64,000 nucleotides of DNA from an uncultured Pelagibacteraceae bacterium. GTDB taxonomy: Bacteria > Pseudomonadota > Alphaproteobacteria > Pelagibacterales > Pelagibacteraceae. How positions within the stretch are numbered: position 1 is the stretch's first letter; each line of letters begins with the position of its first letter. The position numbers were made by a program, and so were the translations under genes. The notes below the pieces were generated by a model that saw nothing but the letters and a program-made list of their open reading frames with translations, was not told where the DNA came from and searched no databases. The DNA is taken from NCBI GenBank assembly GCA_902528175.1, contig CABZRN010000004.1, positions 1-64,000 on the forward strand, given 5' to 3'. This document shows positions 1-9,860 of this stretch, piece after piece.

Positions 1-321
1 AATTGGAGAAGAAGTATAAATTATACCCATATTTATAATTGTCGTAGTTTGACCTGCAATAAATGGGAAAGCTCCACAAACTCCACATCCCATGAAACCT
101 AAAAAAAATAATTTCTTATATTCTTTAAGTATAATTTTTTTTTTAGAAAAAATTGTGTAATTAAAAATTAAAAGAATTAAAAAAACTGTTAGCCATCTCC
201 AAAAAGCAAGGGATATTGGCGGTATGAATTCAACTCCACCTCTTGCAACTACAAGATTGCTTGCCATAAATATTGGTTGAATTACTAATAAAGAATAAGC
301 TAGAAGCTCTTTTTTATTCAC
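1..321 (-). CDS. EamA/DMT family transporter, N-terminal part (truncated by window edge, GTG start)
   Basis: Reverse-strand translation from GTG at 321: VNKKELLAYSLLVIQPIFMASNLVVARGGVEFIPPISLAFWRW..., typical DMT/EamA N-terminus; open to the window edge. Confidence 0.75.
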   Translation of the reverse strand, partial: MNKKELLAYSLLVIQPIFMASNLVVARGGVEFIPPISLAFWRWLTVFLILLIFNYTIFSKKKIILKEYKKLFFLGFMGCGVCGAFPFIAGQTTTIINMGIIYTSSPI

Positions 322-329
322 GAAAGGTA

Positions 330-506
330 TTATGATTTATCGAAAAAAGATTCGTATATCATCATCACTATCGCTATACCCATTAAGATGTACACTGGCA
401 AAACATCCAAAAACCCAATCATCATAGATCTTGTTAGTGTTGTTGCGAGACCAATTAAAAAAAATATTGCAAAACTCAGACCAATAATAACTGTGATTTT
501 ATTCAT
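330..506 (-). CDS. Small (58 aa) hydrophobic membrane protein, unknown function
   Basis: Hand translation MNKITVIIGLSFAIFFLIGLATTLTRSMMIGFLDVLPVYILMGIAIVMMIYESFFDKS*; ATG overlaps the amidase stop (AATGAATAA); not in ORF track. Confidence 0.55.
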   Translation of the reverse strand: MNKITVIIGLSFAIFFLIGLATTLTRSMMIGFLDVLPVYILMGIAIVMMIYESFFDKS

Positions 507-1836
507 TAAATTTTTTGCTCTCCTTTTCCAACCAGTTAGCTACACCTAAAAATCTGTTATCGTCATTTCTGTCGCCAACTAATTGAACACCTAATGGTAA
601 ATTATTTTCTCCCTGAAGTAAAGGTAGAGAAATTGCTGGTGTATGCATATACGACCATACCCTATTAAAATCTGCGCTACCTGTACTCTTTAAACCTTTA
701 TCAGCCACACCAGTGCTACATGGACTTAATACTCCATGATAATCTTCAAATACCTCTTTATAAGACTCATAACTTCTTTCCATAAAGTCAACAGCATCTA
801 AATATTCTTTAGCAGAATGCTTCATACCTTTTGAAATAGCTGATTGCATTTCCTTTGAAAGTTTTGATTTTGATTTTTTGTAATAAACTTGAAAATTATT
901 AGCTAAATCAGTTTCATGTATTAATCTGTGGTATTTGTCTATATCCTTAAAGTATGAAGGAGTATCAAATACTTCAATATTTTTTTTAAAAGATTTTATA
1001 AAATATTCAAATGCCTCTCTGGATTTTTTATCAACTTTCTTCCAGCTATCTGTCTTATAAAAAATAAACTTTGGATCAAACATTGGTCCTTTTTTACATT
1101 CGTCTAACATAAATTCTGAGGAGTAATGTATGGTCGCTTTATCGTAAGAATCTTTTTTAATTAACACTTTTGCAAGTAAAGCAACATCTTCTACAGTTCT
1201 TCCAAAAACTCCTATATGGTCAAGATTATACGAAGTTCTTAAAACTCCATTACGTGAAATTAATCCATAACTCGGTTTGTAACCAACGACACCGCAATAA
1301 GAAGCTGGCCTAATCACTGACCCACCTGTTTGAGAACCAATTGATAAAGGCGCCATATGTGAAGCTATAACAGCTGCCGACCCACTAGAAGATCCGCCTG
1401 GAGTTCTTGAATAATCGTGGGGATTTGTTGTTTTGGGTGGAGCAAGGTAAGCTAATTCAGAAGTATTTGTTTTTCCCATGATTAATGCTCCTGCTGATTT
1501 AAGTAAATCTACTATCTCTGCATTTTGTGATTCTGTTTTGCCTTTTCTTAAAACAGTTCCACACTCTGTGGGCATATCATAAGTTCCAATTATATCTTTT
1601 AGTGCTACCGGAATTCCGTGAAGAGGCCCTACGGGCTTACCCGATCTTCTGTGACTGTCTGCCTCTTCTGCTTTTTCAAGAAGTAGTTTTTTATCAAAAT
1701 GGGCCCAAGCTTTTACATCTTTTTCAAATTTATCGATTTGCTCAATGTATGATTTGCACAAATCAACAGAGTTTAGATCAGATTTTTTTATTTTTTCTGC
1801 TATTTCTGAGACAGATAATCGAAATATATTGGACAT
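499..1836 (-). CDS. Amidase (GatA/AtzF-like amidase signature family)
   Basis: GTNTSELA / TPGGSSSGSAAVIAS / IGSQTGGSVIRPASYCGVVGYKPSYG amidase signature. Confidence 0.9.
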   Translation of the reverse strand: MSNIFRLSVSEIAEKIKKSDLNSVDLCKSYIEQIDKFEKDVKAWAHFDKKLLLEKAEEADSHRRSGKPVGPLHGIPVALKDIIGTYDMPTECGTVLRKGKTESQNAEIVDLLKSAGALIMGKTNTSELAYLAPPKTTNPHDYSRTPGGSSSGSAAVIASHMAPLSIGSQTGGSVIRPASYCGVVGYKPSYGLISRNGVLRTSYNLDHIGVFGRTVEDVALLAKVLIKKDSYDKATIHYSSEFMLDECKKGPMFDPKFIFYKTDSWKKVDKKSREAFEYFIKSFKKNIEVFDTPSYFKDIDKYHRLIHETDLANNFQVYYKKSKSKLSKEMQSAISKGMKHSAKEYLDAVDFMERSYESYKEVFEDYHGVLSPCSTGVADKGLKSTGSADFNRVWSYMHTPAISLPLLQGENNLPLGVQLVGDRNDDNRFLGVANWLEKESKKFNE

Positions 1837-1842
1837 TAAAAT

Positions 1843-3204
1843 TTATTCTGCGAATAAAGCATCTGGCAACCATAATGCGATGCCAGGGAACATATACATT
1901 AAAACCATTGCAAATATTACTATTCCAAGAAAAGGCATTATCCCTCTGAAGATTTGCATTAATTCAACATTTCTACTTTGTACACCTTTTAAATAATAAG
2001 CTGACATTGCCATCGGTGGAGTTAGAAAAGACGTTTGTAAATTTAAAGCTATTAACATTGCAAAAAAATAAGGGTTTACACCAAAAAATTCTACTAACGG
2101 TAAAAATATTGGGACAAATATGATTAAAATTTCAGTCCACTCTAATGGCCAGCCAAGTAAAAATATTATGATTTGTGTGATTACTAAAAATTGCCAAGGT
2201 TGAATATCCATTGATTTAAAAAATTCTTCAAAAACTTCGTGGCCACCTAAATAAGAGAATACTGAGGCAAATGTCCAAGATCCAACAAACAACCACATAA
2301 TCATTGCGCTTGTTTTAGCTGTTAGGAATACAGATTCTTTAAAATTTTTCCATTTTAATGACTTATAAAAAAAAGATAAAACTAGAGCTCCAAAAGCTCC
2401 TACTGCAGCCGCCTCTGCTGGAGTAGCCAGTCCACCTAAAATTGTCCCTAAAACTAAAATTATTAATGAGAACAATGGAACAAAAGAAACTAGAACTTCT
2501 TTTAAAATAACAGATCTTGGTGGAATTTCTTCAGCTGCAGGCTTAGGTGCTAAAGATGGATTAAAATATGCTCTTATAATTACATATAAAATATAAAGAC
2601 CTGCTAACATCAGACCTGGAAATATGGCAGCAGCAAAAAGTCTTAGTGGAGATAATTGTGCTATTACTGCATAGACAATTAACATAATACTTGGAGGTAT
2701 TAAAATTCCTAAACATCCTCCTGAACATATAACTCCTGATGCAAATTTTTTATCATATCCTGCCCTTATCATTGCTGGCCAAGCTAAAAGGCCCATTAAA
2801 GTTACAACTGCACCAATTATTCCTGTTGCCGTAGAAAATAATGCACATGTTACAAGTGCTGCAACAGCCATTGAGGCTGGTAGTCTATGGGAAGCAAGTC
2901 TAATAGCAAAAAACAATTTTGCAACTATCCCAGCTCTTTCAACTAAGTATCCCATAAATAAAAATAAGGGGACTGCGGTTAAAACTGTATTATCCATAAT
3001 GGTATAAGTATTTTGGACCAATAAAGAAAATATCCGATTATCAAGCAGATGATCCATCCTAGTTGGGTCAAAATATGCGTAATATCCAAACCCAACACCC
3101 ATAGCTAATAGAGTGAATGCAATTGGGAAACCCAAAAGAACTGCAAATAAAAATAAGCTCATCATTAATATTGCAATTTCTGGATTTGTTAATTCAAATA
3201 ACAT
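1843..3204 (-). CDS. dctM: TRAP transporter large permease (DctM-like)
   Basis: Multi-TM protein with DctM-type sequence (GILIPPSIMLIVYAVIAQ, TPAEAAAVGAFGAL). Confidence 0.92.
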   Translation of the reverse strand: MLFELTNPEIAILMMSLFLFAVLLGFPIAFTLLAMGVGFGYYAYFDPTRMDHLLDNRIFSLLVQNTYTIMDNTVLTAVPLFLFMGYLVERAGIVAKLFFAIRLASHRLPASMAVAALVTCALFSTATGIIGAVVTLMGLLAWPAMIRAGYDKKFASGVICSGGCLGILIPPSIMLIVYAVIAQLSPLRLFAAAIFPGLMLAGLYILYVIIRAYFNPSLAPKPAAEEIPPRSVILKEVLVSFVPLFSLIILVLGTILGGLATPAEAAAVGAFGALVLSFFYKSLKWKNFKESVFLTAKTSAMIMWLFVGSWTFASVFSYLGGHEVFEEFFKSMDIQPWQFLVITQIIIFLLGWPLEWTEILIIFVPIFLPLVEFFGVNPYFFAMLIALNLQTSFLTPPMAMSAYYLKGVQSRNVELMQIFRGIMPFLGIVIFAMVLMYMFPGIALWLPDALFAE

Positions 3205-3781
3205 CGGCTTTTTCGTCCTTCTGAGATGTTCTCATTAATATTTTTTCAGTTTCTTCAGCACCTGCTGACATTCTCTCTGGCCAATGACCTGTTTTGATAC
3301 AAATGATTGCTCTGCAAACTTCACTAATTCCTTGGATCGTTAATAAAAGTCCTGACAAAGGTATTATAGATTTTGCCATATAAATTTGTATTTGCGCCGG
3401 ACTGTTCCAACTAGTTTCTTTAATTTTCCATGCTAACGCTGCATATTCGTATCCATAAAATACTAGAGCTAAAATTCCAGGAAAGAAAAAAATAAAATAT
3501 AAAATTAAATCAATCCAGCCCTGAACTCTTGTTGGAAATAACCTATAAATAACATCTCCTCTAACATGTGCCTCTGTTGACAAACAATATGCACCTGCCA
3601 TCATAAAAATTGCACCATACATTTGTAAACTAAAGTCAAAATTCCAAAGTGTAGGGCTATTAAAAGCGTAAGCCATTATTACTTCATAGCAAGTTCCACC
3701 CATAAGTATAACTATGCACCATGAGAAGGCTTTACCCATTGATGCGCTTAATGTGTCTGCAAATTTTATGAAAGATTTCAT
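3194..3781 (-). CDS. dctQ: TRAP transporter small permease (DctQ-like)
   Basis: 4-TM protein, overlaps dctM, DctQ-like 'LSTEAHVRGDVIYRLFPTRVQGWIDL'. Confidence 0.88.
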   Translation of the reverse strand: MKSFIKFADTLSASMGKAFSWCIVILMGGTCYEVIMAYAFNSPTLWNFDFSLQMYGAIFMMAGAYCLSTEAHVRGDVIYRLFPTRVQGWIDLILYFIFFFPGILALVFYGYEYAALAWKIKETSWNSPAQIQIYMAKSIIPLSGLLLTIQGISEVCRAIICIKTGHWPERMSAGAEETEKILMRTSQKDEKADVI

Positions 3782-3818
3782 AATATCACTTTACGTTAAA
3801 TTCTATCTATTAATCAAA

Positions 3819-3847
3819 CAAAAAAAAAGGGGGCCATTGGCCCCCTT
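3819..3847 (-). terminator. Rho-independent terminator/attenuator between dctP and dctQM
   Basis: AAGGGGGCC-ATT-GGCCCCCTT stem followed on the minus strand by a T-run (A-run on +). Confidence 0.85.
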
Positions 3848-3866
3848 AATAAAGATTATATATTGA

Positions 3867-5021
3867 TTATATTTTTACTTTACCAATTGGTCCAAACTCA
3901 TTTTCATAAGCTAACTTGTAATTCGGCTGATTCATCAGCAAGTATTTCATTACTCTCTTAGCGTATGCTTTTTGAGAATCGACAACTTTCTTAAAGAATG
4001 CATCTTTCTTGTTGAAATCACCGATAACTTTATCCCAACCTTTTAATTGTTGAGCTAAAATTTCATCTGAAGTTTGGTAAACATTCACTTTATGTTGATT
4101 CATTAATTTAGATAAATCGGCTGAGTATCTAACTAATGCTTTAAAGTAATTATCTGTATTTGCAGCAAAAGCAGCATTTTTCAATATTGCTTTATTTGCA
4201 GGTGACAGACCATTAAATGTTTTATTATTTATTGGTATCTCAAACATCTCTTGAGATTGGTGGAAACTTCCTAAGTGATAATGCTTAGAAACATCTTGCA
4301 TACCAAACTGAGAGTCCGAAGTCGGGTTGTTAAACTCAGCTGCTTCAATCAAACCAGTTTTCATAGCTGGTTGAATTTCACCACCAGGTAACTGTCTTAC
4401 AACCATTCCCATTGCAGTAAGAACGTTAGTAGCTAGACCAACTGTTCTGTACTTCATACCTTTAACGTCAGATACTTTTGTTACGTTCTTTTTAAACCAT
4501 CCAAAAGGTTGTGCTGGCATAGGCATATGGAATACACCTGTGTAATCGAAACCAACTTTTGCAAGTGTTTCTTCATACAGTTTTCTTCCGCCACCGTACT
4601 CCATCCATCCCATTACTTCTTGAGATGACATACCGTATGATGGTCCAGTACCAAATAATGATGCTGCTGGATTTTTACCATACCAATAAGCAGTTACCCA
4701 GTGTCCCATATCTACAGCACCTGAACTTACCGCTTGACCGATCTCACTAGTCTTCACAACTGCTCCGACTGGTTGAAGATCGATTTTTAAAGAACCGCCA
4801 GACATGTCGCTAACCATTTTGCAATAGTCTCCTGCCATTTCAAAAAAGATGTTAGCACCACTTGGCCATGCAGCTTGCATTTTTAGAGTTTGTGGAGCTC
4901 CGAATGCAATGTTTGGCATTGCTACTGCCGCTGTTGCTGCTGCACCAGTTGCTGCCGCTGCCTTAAAGAACTTACGTCTTGAAGGAATTTTCCCCTTCAA
5001 CGATTTTTTTTCTTTAATCAT
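3867..5021 (-). CDS. dctP: TRAP transporter substrate-binding protein (DctP family) with twin-arginine signal
   Basis: SRRKFFKAAAATGAAATAAVAMPNIAFGA Tat-like signal; DctP-type body (EIQPAMKTGLIEAAEFNNPTSD). Confidence 0.9.
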   Translation of the reverse strand: MIKEKKSLKGKIPSRRKFFKAAAATGAAATAAVAMPNIAFGAPQTLKMQAAWPSGANIFFEMAGDYCKMVSDMSGGSLKIDLQPVGAVVKTSEIGQAVSSGAVDMGHWVTAYWYGKNPAASLFGTGPSYGMSSQEVMGWMEYGGGRKLYEETLAKVGFDYTGVFHMPMPAQPFGWFKKNVTKVSDVKGMKYRTVGLATNVLTAMGMVVRQLPGGEIQPAMKTGLIEAAEFNNPTSDSQFGMQDVSKHYHLGSFHQSQEMFEIPINNKTFNGLSPANKAILKNAAFAANTDNYFKALVRYSADLSKLMNQHKVNVYQTSDEILAQQLKGWDKVIGDFNKKDAFFKKVVDSQKAYAKRVMKYLLMNQPNYKLAYENEFGPIGKVKI

Positions 5022-5139
5022 TTATTTCTCCTCTATTAGTTAATTAACTTGACATTATTAAAGCACAAAATGAACTTGGAGTCTTAGGTTAAAATTGTTC
5101 TAAACTTAATTATTTACAACTATTGGTAGTATAAATTTA

Positions 5140-6093
5140 TCAATTTACTTTATTTTTGCAGTTACCCGTTTTGAAATATTCCTCAATGTTATCAATAGCA
5201 AGATTAGCCATGGCTGTTCTAGTTTCTTTAGTGGCACTTCCAAGATGAGGCAGTATGAAAACACTTTTATGTTTAAGATATCCTGGGTTTAAATTGGGTT
5301 CATTTTTATAAACGTCTAAACCTGCTGCATAAACTTTTCTTCTATCTAATGCATCCAATAAAGCTTCATCATCTACTATATCTCCTCTAGCTACATTTGT
5401 TACTACTGCACCTTTTGGTAAATACTCCAAAGTTTCTTTATTTATAAGATTAATTGTTTCTTTTGAGGCTGGGCAACAGACAGATAATACATCTGAAACT
5501 TCCATTAAACTTTTTAGATTATCATGATAAGTAGCTCCTTGTTCTTTATCAGAGCTCAATTTAGATCTATTGTGATAATGTATTATCATACCAAGCGACT
5601 TTGCTATCTTAGCAATTTTTTGACCGATACGTCCCATCCCTAAAATACCTAACCTTGAGCCAGTTAATTGTTTACCAATCAAATAGTCAGCTGACCATTT
5701 CCAATTAGAATCTTTTGCTGCTTGAATGCCTTCACTTGCCCTTCTACAAGCACCGAGAATTAACAATATTCCTATTTCCGCTGTTGCATCTGTTAAGACA
5801 TCTGGTGTGTTTGTCACTGCTATATTTCTTTTTTTAGCAGCTACTAAATCAATATTACCAAATCCTACAGCAAAATTTGATAAAATTGTTATACTCTCTG
5901 GTAATTTATTGATAGTTGCCTCATCCATTTTATCAGTTAGTGATGTTAATATTCCATCACAACCTTGGCTTAGTTCCACCAATTTAGATTGAGAATAAAG
6001 TTCATCATTTAAGTTAAGTTTAGCCTCCCACAACTTTGTAGCTTTTTCCTCGTTTGATCTTAGAAGTTTTCTGGTTATTAAAATTTTTTTCAT
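5140..6093 (-). CDS. D-isomer-specific 2-hydroxyacid dehydrogenase (glyoxylate/hydroxypyruvate reductase-like)
   Basis: GRLGILGMGRIGQKIAKIAKSLGM NAD-binding motif; VVTNVARGDIVDDEALLDAL; NPGYLKHKSVFILPHLGSAT. Confidence 0.92.
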   Translation of the reverse strand: MKKILITRKLLRSNEEKATKLWEAKLNLNDELYSQSKLVELSQGCDGILTSLTDKMDEATINKLPESITILSNFAVGFGNIDLVAAKKRNIAVTNTPDVLTDATAEIGILLILGACRRASEGIQAAKDSNWKWSADYLIGKQLTGSRLGILGMGRIGQKIAKIAKSLGMIIHYHNRSKLSSDKEQGATYHDNLKSLMEVSDVLSVCCPASKETINLINKETLEYLPKGAVVTNVARGDIVDDEALLDALDRRKVYAAGLDVYKNEPNLNPGYLKHKSVFILPHLGSATKETRTAMANLAIDNIEEYFKTGNCKNKVN

Positions 6094-6101
6094 TCAACTT
6101 A

Positions 6102-7475
6102 TTAATTTAAGTCAAAAATCTTACCGGGATTCATTATATTGTTTGGATCAATAGTCCTTTTGATAGACTTCATAACAGGTAAGTTATCGCCATGTTCTTT
6201 AAGTAGGTAATCTTTTTTATGAAGCCCAACTCCATGTTCTCCAGTAATTGTGCCCTCTAATTCTAATGTTTTCTCTATAAGAATATCACTAAATTTTCGT
6301 ATTTTTTGATAGGTCTCTTTTTTTTCTGGGTCGTAAGGCAGTAAAACATGGAAATTACCATCGCCTAAATGGCCAACCATAGGGGCTCTTAAACCAAATT
6401 TTTTAGCTTCTGCATCAGCAAAGTTAACACACTCAGTTATTTTAGAAATTGGTAAACAAACATCAGTCGAATACACTCTGCCATTATTAATTTGCGCTTT
6501 AACAGAATAATAAACATCGTGTCTTGCCTTCCATAGTTTATTTCTATCTGTTAGATCTTTTGCCCATTTAAAAGAGCTTCCATTATTATTTTTGGATATT
6601 TCTTCAACAGTATCTATTGACTCTTTGTTCGATATTTCTGATCCGTGGAATTCAAAAAACAATGTCGGTGTAGCCTCTACATCTTTTAACTTAGAGTATT
6701 CTATACTGATTTCCATTTGATCTTTGTTAAGCATTTCAATTCTAGCAATTGGAATACCATACTGAATTACCTCCTGTGCGGTTTTAACTGCATCCTCTAA
6801 AGTTTTAAAATGACATACTGCGCTCATAATGCTTTCTGGAATTGGCGACAACCTAAGTTGTATTTCTGTTATAACTCCCAGAGTACCTTCAGAACCAATG
6901 AACAAATTTGTTAAATTATATCCAGCTGAAGTTTTTTTCGTTCTACTACCGGTTTTTATTATATCTCCATTTGGAAGAACAACTGTTAATCCAGTTATAA
7001 CTGTTTTCATAGTTCCATATTTTACTGCCATTGTTCCGGACGCAGAGGTAGATGCCATTCCACCTATTGCGGCATTTGCTCCGGGATCAATTGGAAAAAA
7101 TACTCCATCTTCTCGTAAATAATCATTTAGTTGTTCTCTAGTCACACATGCCTGAACTTTGCAATCAAAGTCTTCGACATTAACACTTAACACTTTGTTC
7201 ATCTTTTCAAGAGATATAGTAATCCCTTGATCATTGCCAACAACATTGCCCTCTAAAGAGGTTCCTGTTCCAAATGGAACAACAGGTATCTTGTGTTGAT
7301 TACATAATTTTAATATCTTGGAAACTTCTTCATTAGTCTCTGGAAATACCACGGCTTTAGATAAAATTGGATCATAAGTGTCTTCACCTCTCGCATAATT
7401 TAATCTTGTGGATTCTGACTCAGAGAATCTAGAATTTAGTATTTTTTTTAATTCGGACTGAAGTTCGCTATTCAT
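6102..7475 (-). CDS. FAD-binding oxidoreductase (GlcD / D-lactate dehydrogenase-like)
   Basis: VPFGTGTSLEGN PCMH-type FAD motif; TGEHGVGLHKKDYL C-terminal GlcD motif. Confidence 0.92.
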   Translation of the reverse strand: MNSELQSELKKILNSRFSESESTRLNYARGEDTYDPILSKAVVFPETNEEVSKILKLCNQHKIPVVPFGTGTSLEGNVVGNDQGITISLEKMNKVLSVNVEDFDCKVQACVTREQLNDYLREDGVFFPIDPGANAAIGGMASTSASGTMAVKYGTMKTVITGLTVVLPNGDIIKTGSRTKKTSAGYNLTNLFIGSEGTLGVITEIQLRLSPIPESIMSAVCHFKTLEDAVKTAQEVIQYGIPIARIEMLNKDQMEISIEYSKLKDVEATPTLFFEFHGSEISNKESIDTVEEISKNNNGSSFKWAKDLTDRNKLWKARHDVYYSVKAQINNGRVYSTDVCLPISKITECVNFADAEAKKFGLRAPMVGHLGDGNFHVLLPYDPEKKETYQKIRKFSDILIEKTLELEGTITGEHGVGLHKKDYLLKEHGDNLPVMKSIKRTIDPNNIMNPGKIFDLN

Positions 7476-7518
7476 ATATTTATGATACTATATAAATTTT
7501 ACAAAAAAAATACTTAAA

Positions 7519-8682
7519 TTATTTAAGCATTTTTTTTATATTTTCTAATGCCTGAGAAATATTATCTCTCGATGCGGCAAAACTAAATCTTACGTAATCT
7601 TGACAAGTTTGGCCAAATGCTGTTCCTGGCACGATTGCGACGCCTGCTTCGTGCATAGCTTTTTTGCAAAATTCTCTTCCATTCATTCCAGTCTCTTTAA
7701 CTTTTGGAAAGGCATAAAATGCGCCGCCAGGTAAACTACATTCAACACCTGGCAGATCATTTAGACCTTTGTGAATGAGATCTCTTCTTGCTGTAAATTT
7801 TTCCATCATTTCATGTATTGAGTCGTCTGGTCCATCTAATGCAGCAATACCAGCAAACTGAGCAGCAGCATTTACACAAGAAACGCTATTTATTAATAGT
7901 TTATTAACATGTTCAACTAAATTCTCTGGCCAAAAACTCCAACCTAATCTCCATCCAGTCATAGAATAGGCTTTGCTCCATCCCTCTAACACAATTAGTC
8001 TCTCTCTTAATTTAGGGTAATTAAAAAAAGTTGGCATCTCTTTGCCATCAAAAATTTGTCTACTATAAATCTCGTCACTCAAAATTGTAACATGTGGGTG
8101 TTGCTCCAAACCTTTAGCAAGTTTATCAATTTCAGATTTTTCAACAAAACTTCCAGTTGGGTTATTTGGATTGATCAAGATTAGTAATCTAGTTTTATCT
8201 GTAATTAAAGACAATATTTCCTCTGCATTAAACTTTAAGTCTTTATCTTTAGTAAGGTCGTACGGCACAGGAGTAGATCCTGTATAATTAATCATAGATT
8301 CATAGATAGGAAAAGCTGGTGTTGGATGGATTATTTCTACACCAGGTTCTCCAAAGCATTGGATCGCATAATGCATTGTTGGTTTACCACCTGGCATTAT
8401 GATAATTCTTTCAGGATCCACATCTTGATTGTAAAGAGTTTTTATTTTTCTTGAAACTGCTTGTCTGCATTCTAGAATTCCATTTGATAAAACATAACCG
8501 TGATGACCATCGTCTAAAGCTTTTTTTGCAGCGTCAACTACATGTTTTGGAGTTTTAAAATCAGGTTGACCTAATCCAAGATGTATCATTGGTTTTCCTG
8601 ATGCCTCTAATTTTTTTGCCTCCGCTAAAACTGAGAATGCAGTCTCAGTTCCTAATCTATCTAAACTTTTTGCTAGTTTCAT
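7519..8682 (-). CDS. PLP-dependent aminotransferase class I/II
   Basis: NPNNPTGSF, SDEIYSRQIF, GWSKAYSMTGWRLGW PLP-lysine motif. Confidence 0.92.
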   Translation of the reverse strand: MKLAKSLDRLGTETAFSVLAEAKKLEASGKPMIHLGLGQPDFKTPKHVVDAAKKALDDGHHGYVLSNGILECRQAVSRKIKTLYNQDVDPERIIIMPGGKPTMHYAIQCFGEPGVEIIHPTPAFPIYESMINYTGSTPVPYDLTKDKDLKFNAEEILSLITDKTRLLILINPNNPTGSFVEKSEIDKLAKGLEQHPHVTILSDEIYSRQIFDGKEMPTFFNYPKLRERLIVLEGWSKAYSMTGWRLGWSFWPENLVEHVNKLLINSVSCVNAAAQFAGIAALDGPDDSIHEMMEKFTARRDLIHKGLNDLPGVECSLPGGAFYAFPKVKETGMNGREFCKKAMHEAGVAIVPGTAFGQTCQDYVRFSFAASRDNISQALENIKKMLK

Positions 8683-9851
8683 AACATTTTATAATTATTG
8701 TTATTTCTATAAATTAATTTTGAACTATTCAACTCTTTTAAATTTTTGCAACCCATTAAAACCATATTTCTATTAATTTCGTCATGTATTGTCTTCAACA
8801 AATGCTCAACTCCTTGCTGACCACCTGCGGCTAAAGAAAACAAAAACATTTTACCAAAACTACAAGCTTTAGCTCCAGCGGCTATTGCTTTCAAAACATG
8901 AGAACCTCTTCTAACCCCGCCATCCAAAATAATTTCAAGTTTATCCCCAACAGCATCGGATATCGCTTTTATTTGATCAAATGGTGATCTTGAGCCATCT
9001 AGTTGTCGACCACCATGATTAGATATCATTATAGCTGAGCACCCAATATCAATCGCTCTTTTTGCATCCTCAACTGACATAACTCCTTTTAGAGCAAAAG
9101 GACCGTTCCATTTTTTTACACAATACTCTGCGTCTTTCCAACTCATAGCAGGATCATACTGCTCATTAATGTAGTCTATAACTGATTTAGCAATATTAGT
9201 TCCTTTGTCAGTTTTTGTTGCAACATTTGCTAATTTAAATTTTTCATGAGTTAAATAATTAAATACCCAAACAGGGTGCATAGCAAAACTTAAAAGGCTT
9301 TTTAAAGTTAATTTTGGTGGTGTAGTAAAACCTGTTCTGTGATCTCTTTCTCTGTTCCCCGCAACAAGAGTATCTACAGTTAGACACATTCCATCAAATC
9401 TTGACCTTCTACAACGATCAATCAAATCATTTGTTATCGATTGATCTTTATGAACATAAAGCTGAAATAATTTAGGACCACTGGATAAGTTAGAAATTTC
9501 CTCAATTGTATTGTTTGCCATTGTAGACATACTATAAAATGTTCCAAATTTATTAGCAGCTTTTGCGGAGGCTTTATCACCATCATGGTGATATAATCTT
9601 TGCATAGCACATGGGGATAAAAAAATTGGCATATCAATTTTTCTTCCAAAGATATTTGTAGATAAGTCTGGTTTACCTACACTAGCCAAAACATTTGGTA
9701 TTAGATCACAATCGTTAAAGGCCTCTGTATTTCTTTTAAGAGTCGTTTCATCATCTGAGCCACCATCAATATAATGGAAAATTGGAGAAGGTAATTTTTT
9801 TTTTGCTAATTTCTTGAAATCATCAAAATTATAACAGTCTTTAAGACTCAT
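8679..9851 (-). CDS. lldD: FMN-dependent alpha-hydroxy acid oxidase/dehydrogenase (paralog 1)
   Basis: FHYIDGGSDDE, LFQLYVHKD, MISNHGGRQLDGSRSPF, DGGVRRGSHVLKA FMN-oxidase motifs. Confidence 0.9.
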   Translation of the reverse strand: MSLKDCYNFDDFKKLAKKKLPSPIFHYIDGGSDDETTLKRNTEAFNDCDLIPNVLASVGKPDLSTNIFGRKIDMPIFLSPCAMQRLYHHDGDKASAKAANKFGTFYSMSTMANNTIEEISNLSSGPKLFQLYVHKDQSITNDLIDRCRRSRFDGMCLTVDTLVAGNRERDHRTGFTTPPKLTLKSLLSFAMHPVWVFNYLTHEKFKLANVATKTDKGTNIAKSVIDYINEQYDPAMSWKDAEYCVKKWNGPFALKGVMSVEDAKRAIDIGCSAIMISNHGGRQLDGSRSPFDQIKAISDAVGDKLEIILDGGVRRGSHVLKAIAAGAKACSFGKMFLFSLAAGGQQGVEHLLKTIHDEINRNMVLMGCKNLKELNSSKLIYRNNNNYKML

Positions 9852-9860
9852 AGAATTTTT

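Noticed and set aside
1527-1996. Plus-strand ORFs 1527-1949 and 1745-1996
   Set aside because: Antisense to the amidase and dctM genes, which have clear family motifs; composition looks like shadow ORFs.
5022-5139. Riboswitch or sRNA upstream of dctP
   Set aside because: AT-rich spacer without a persuasive hairpin or known motif by eye.
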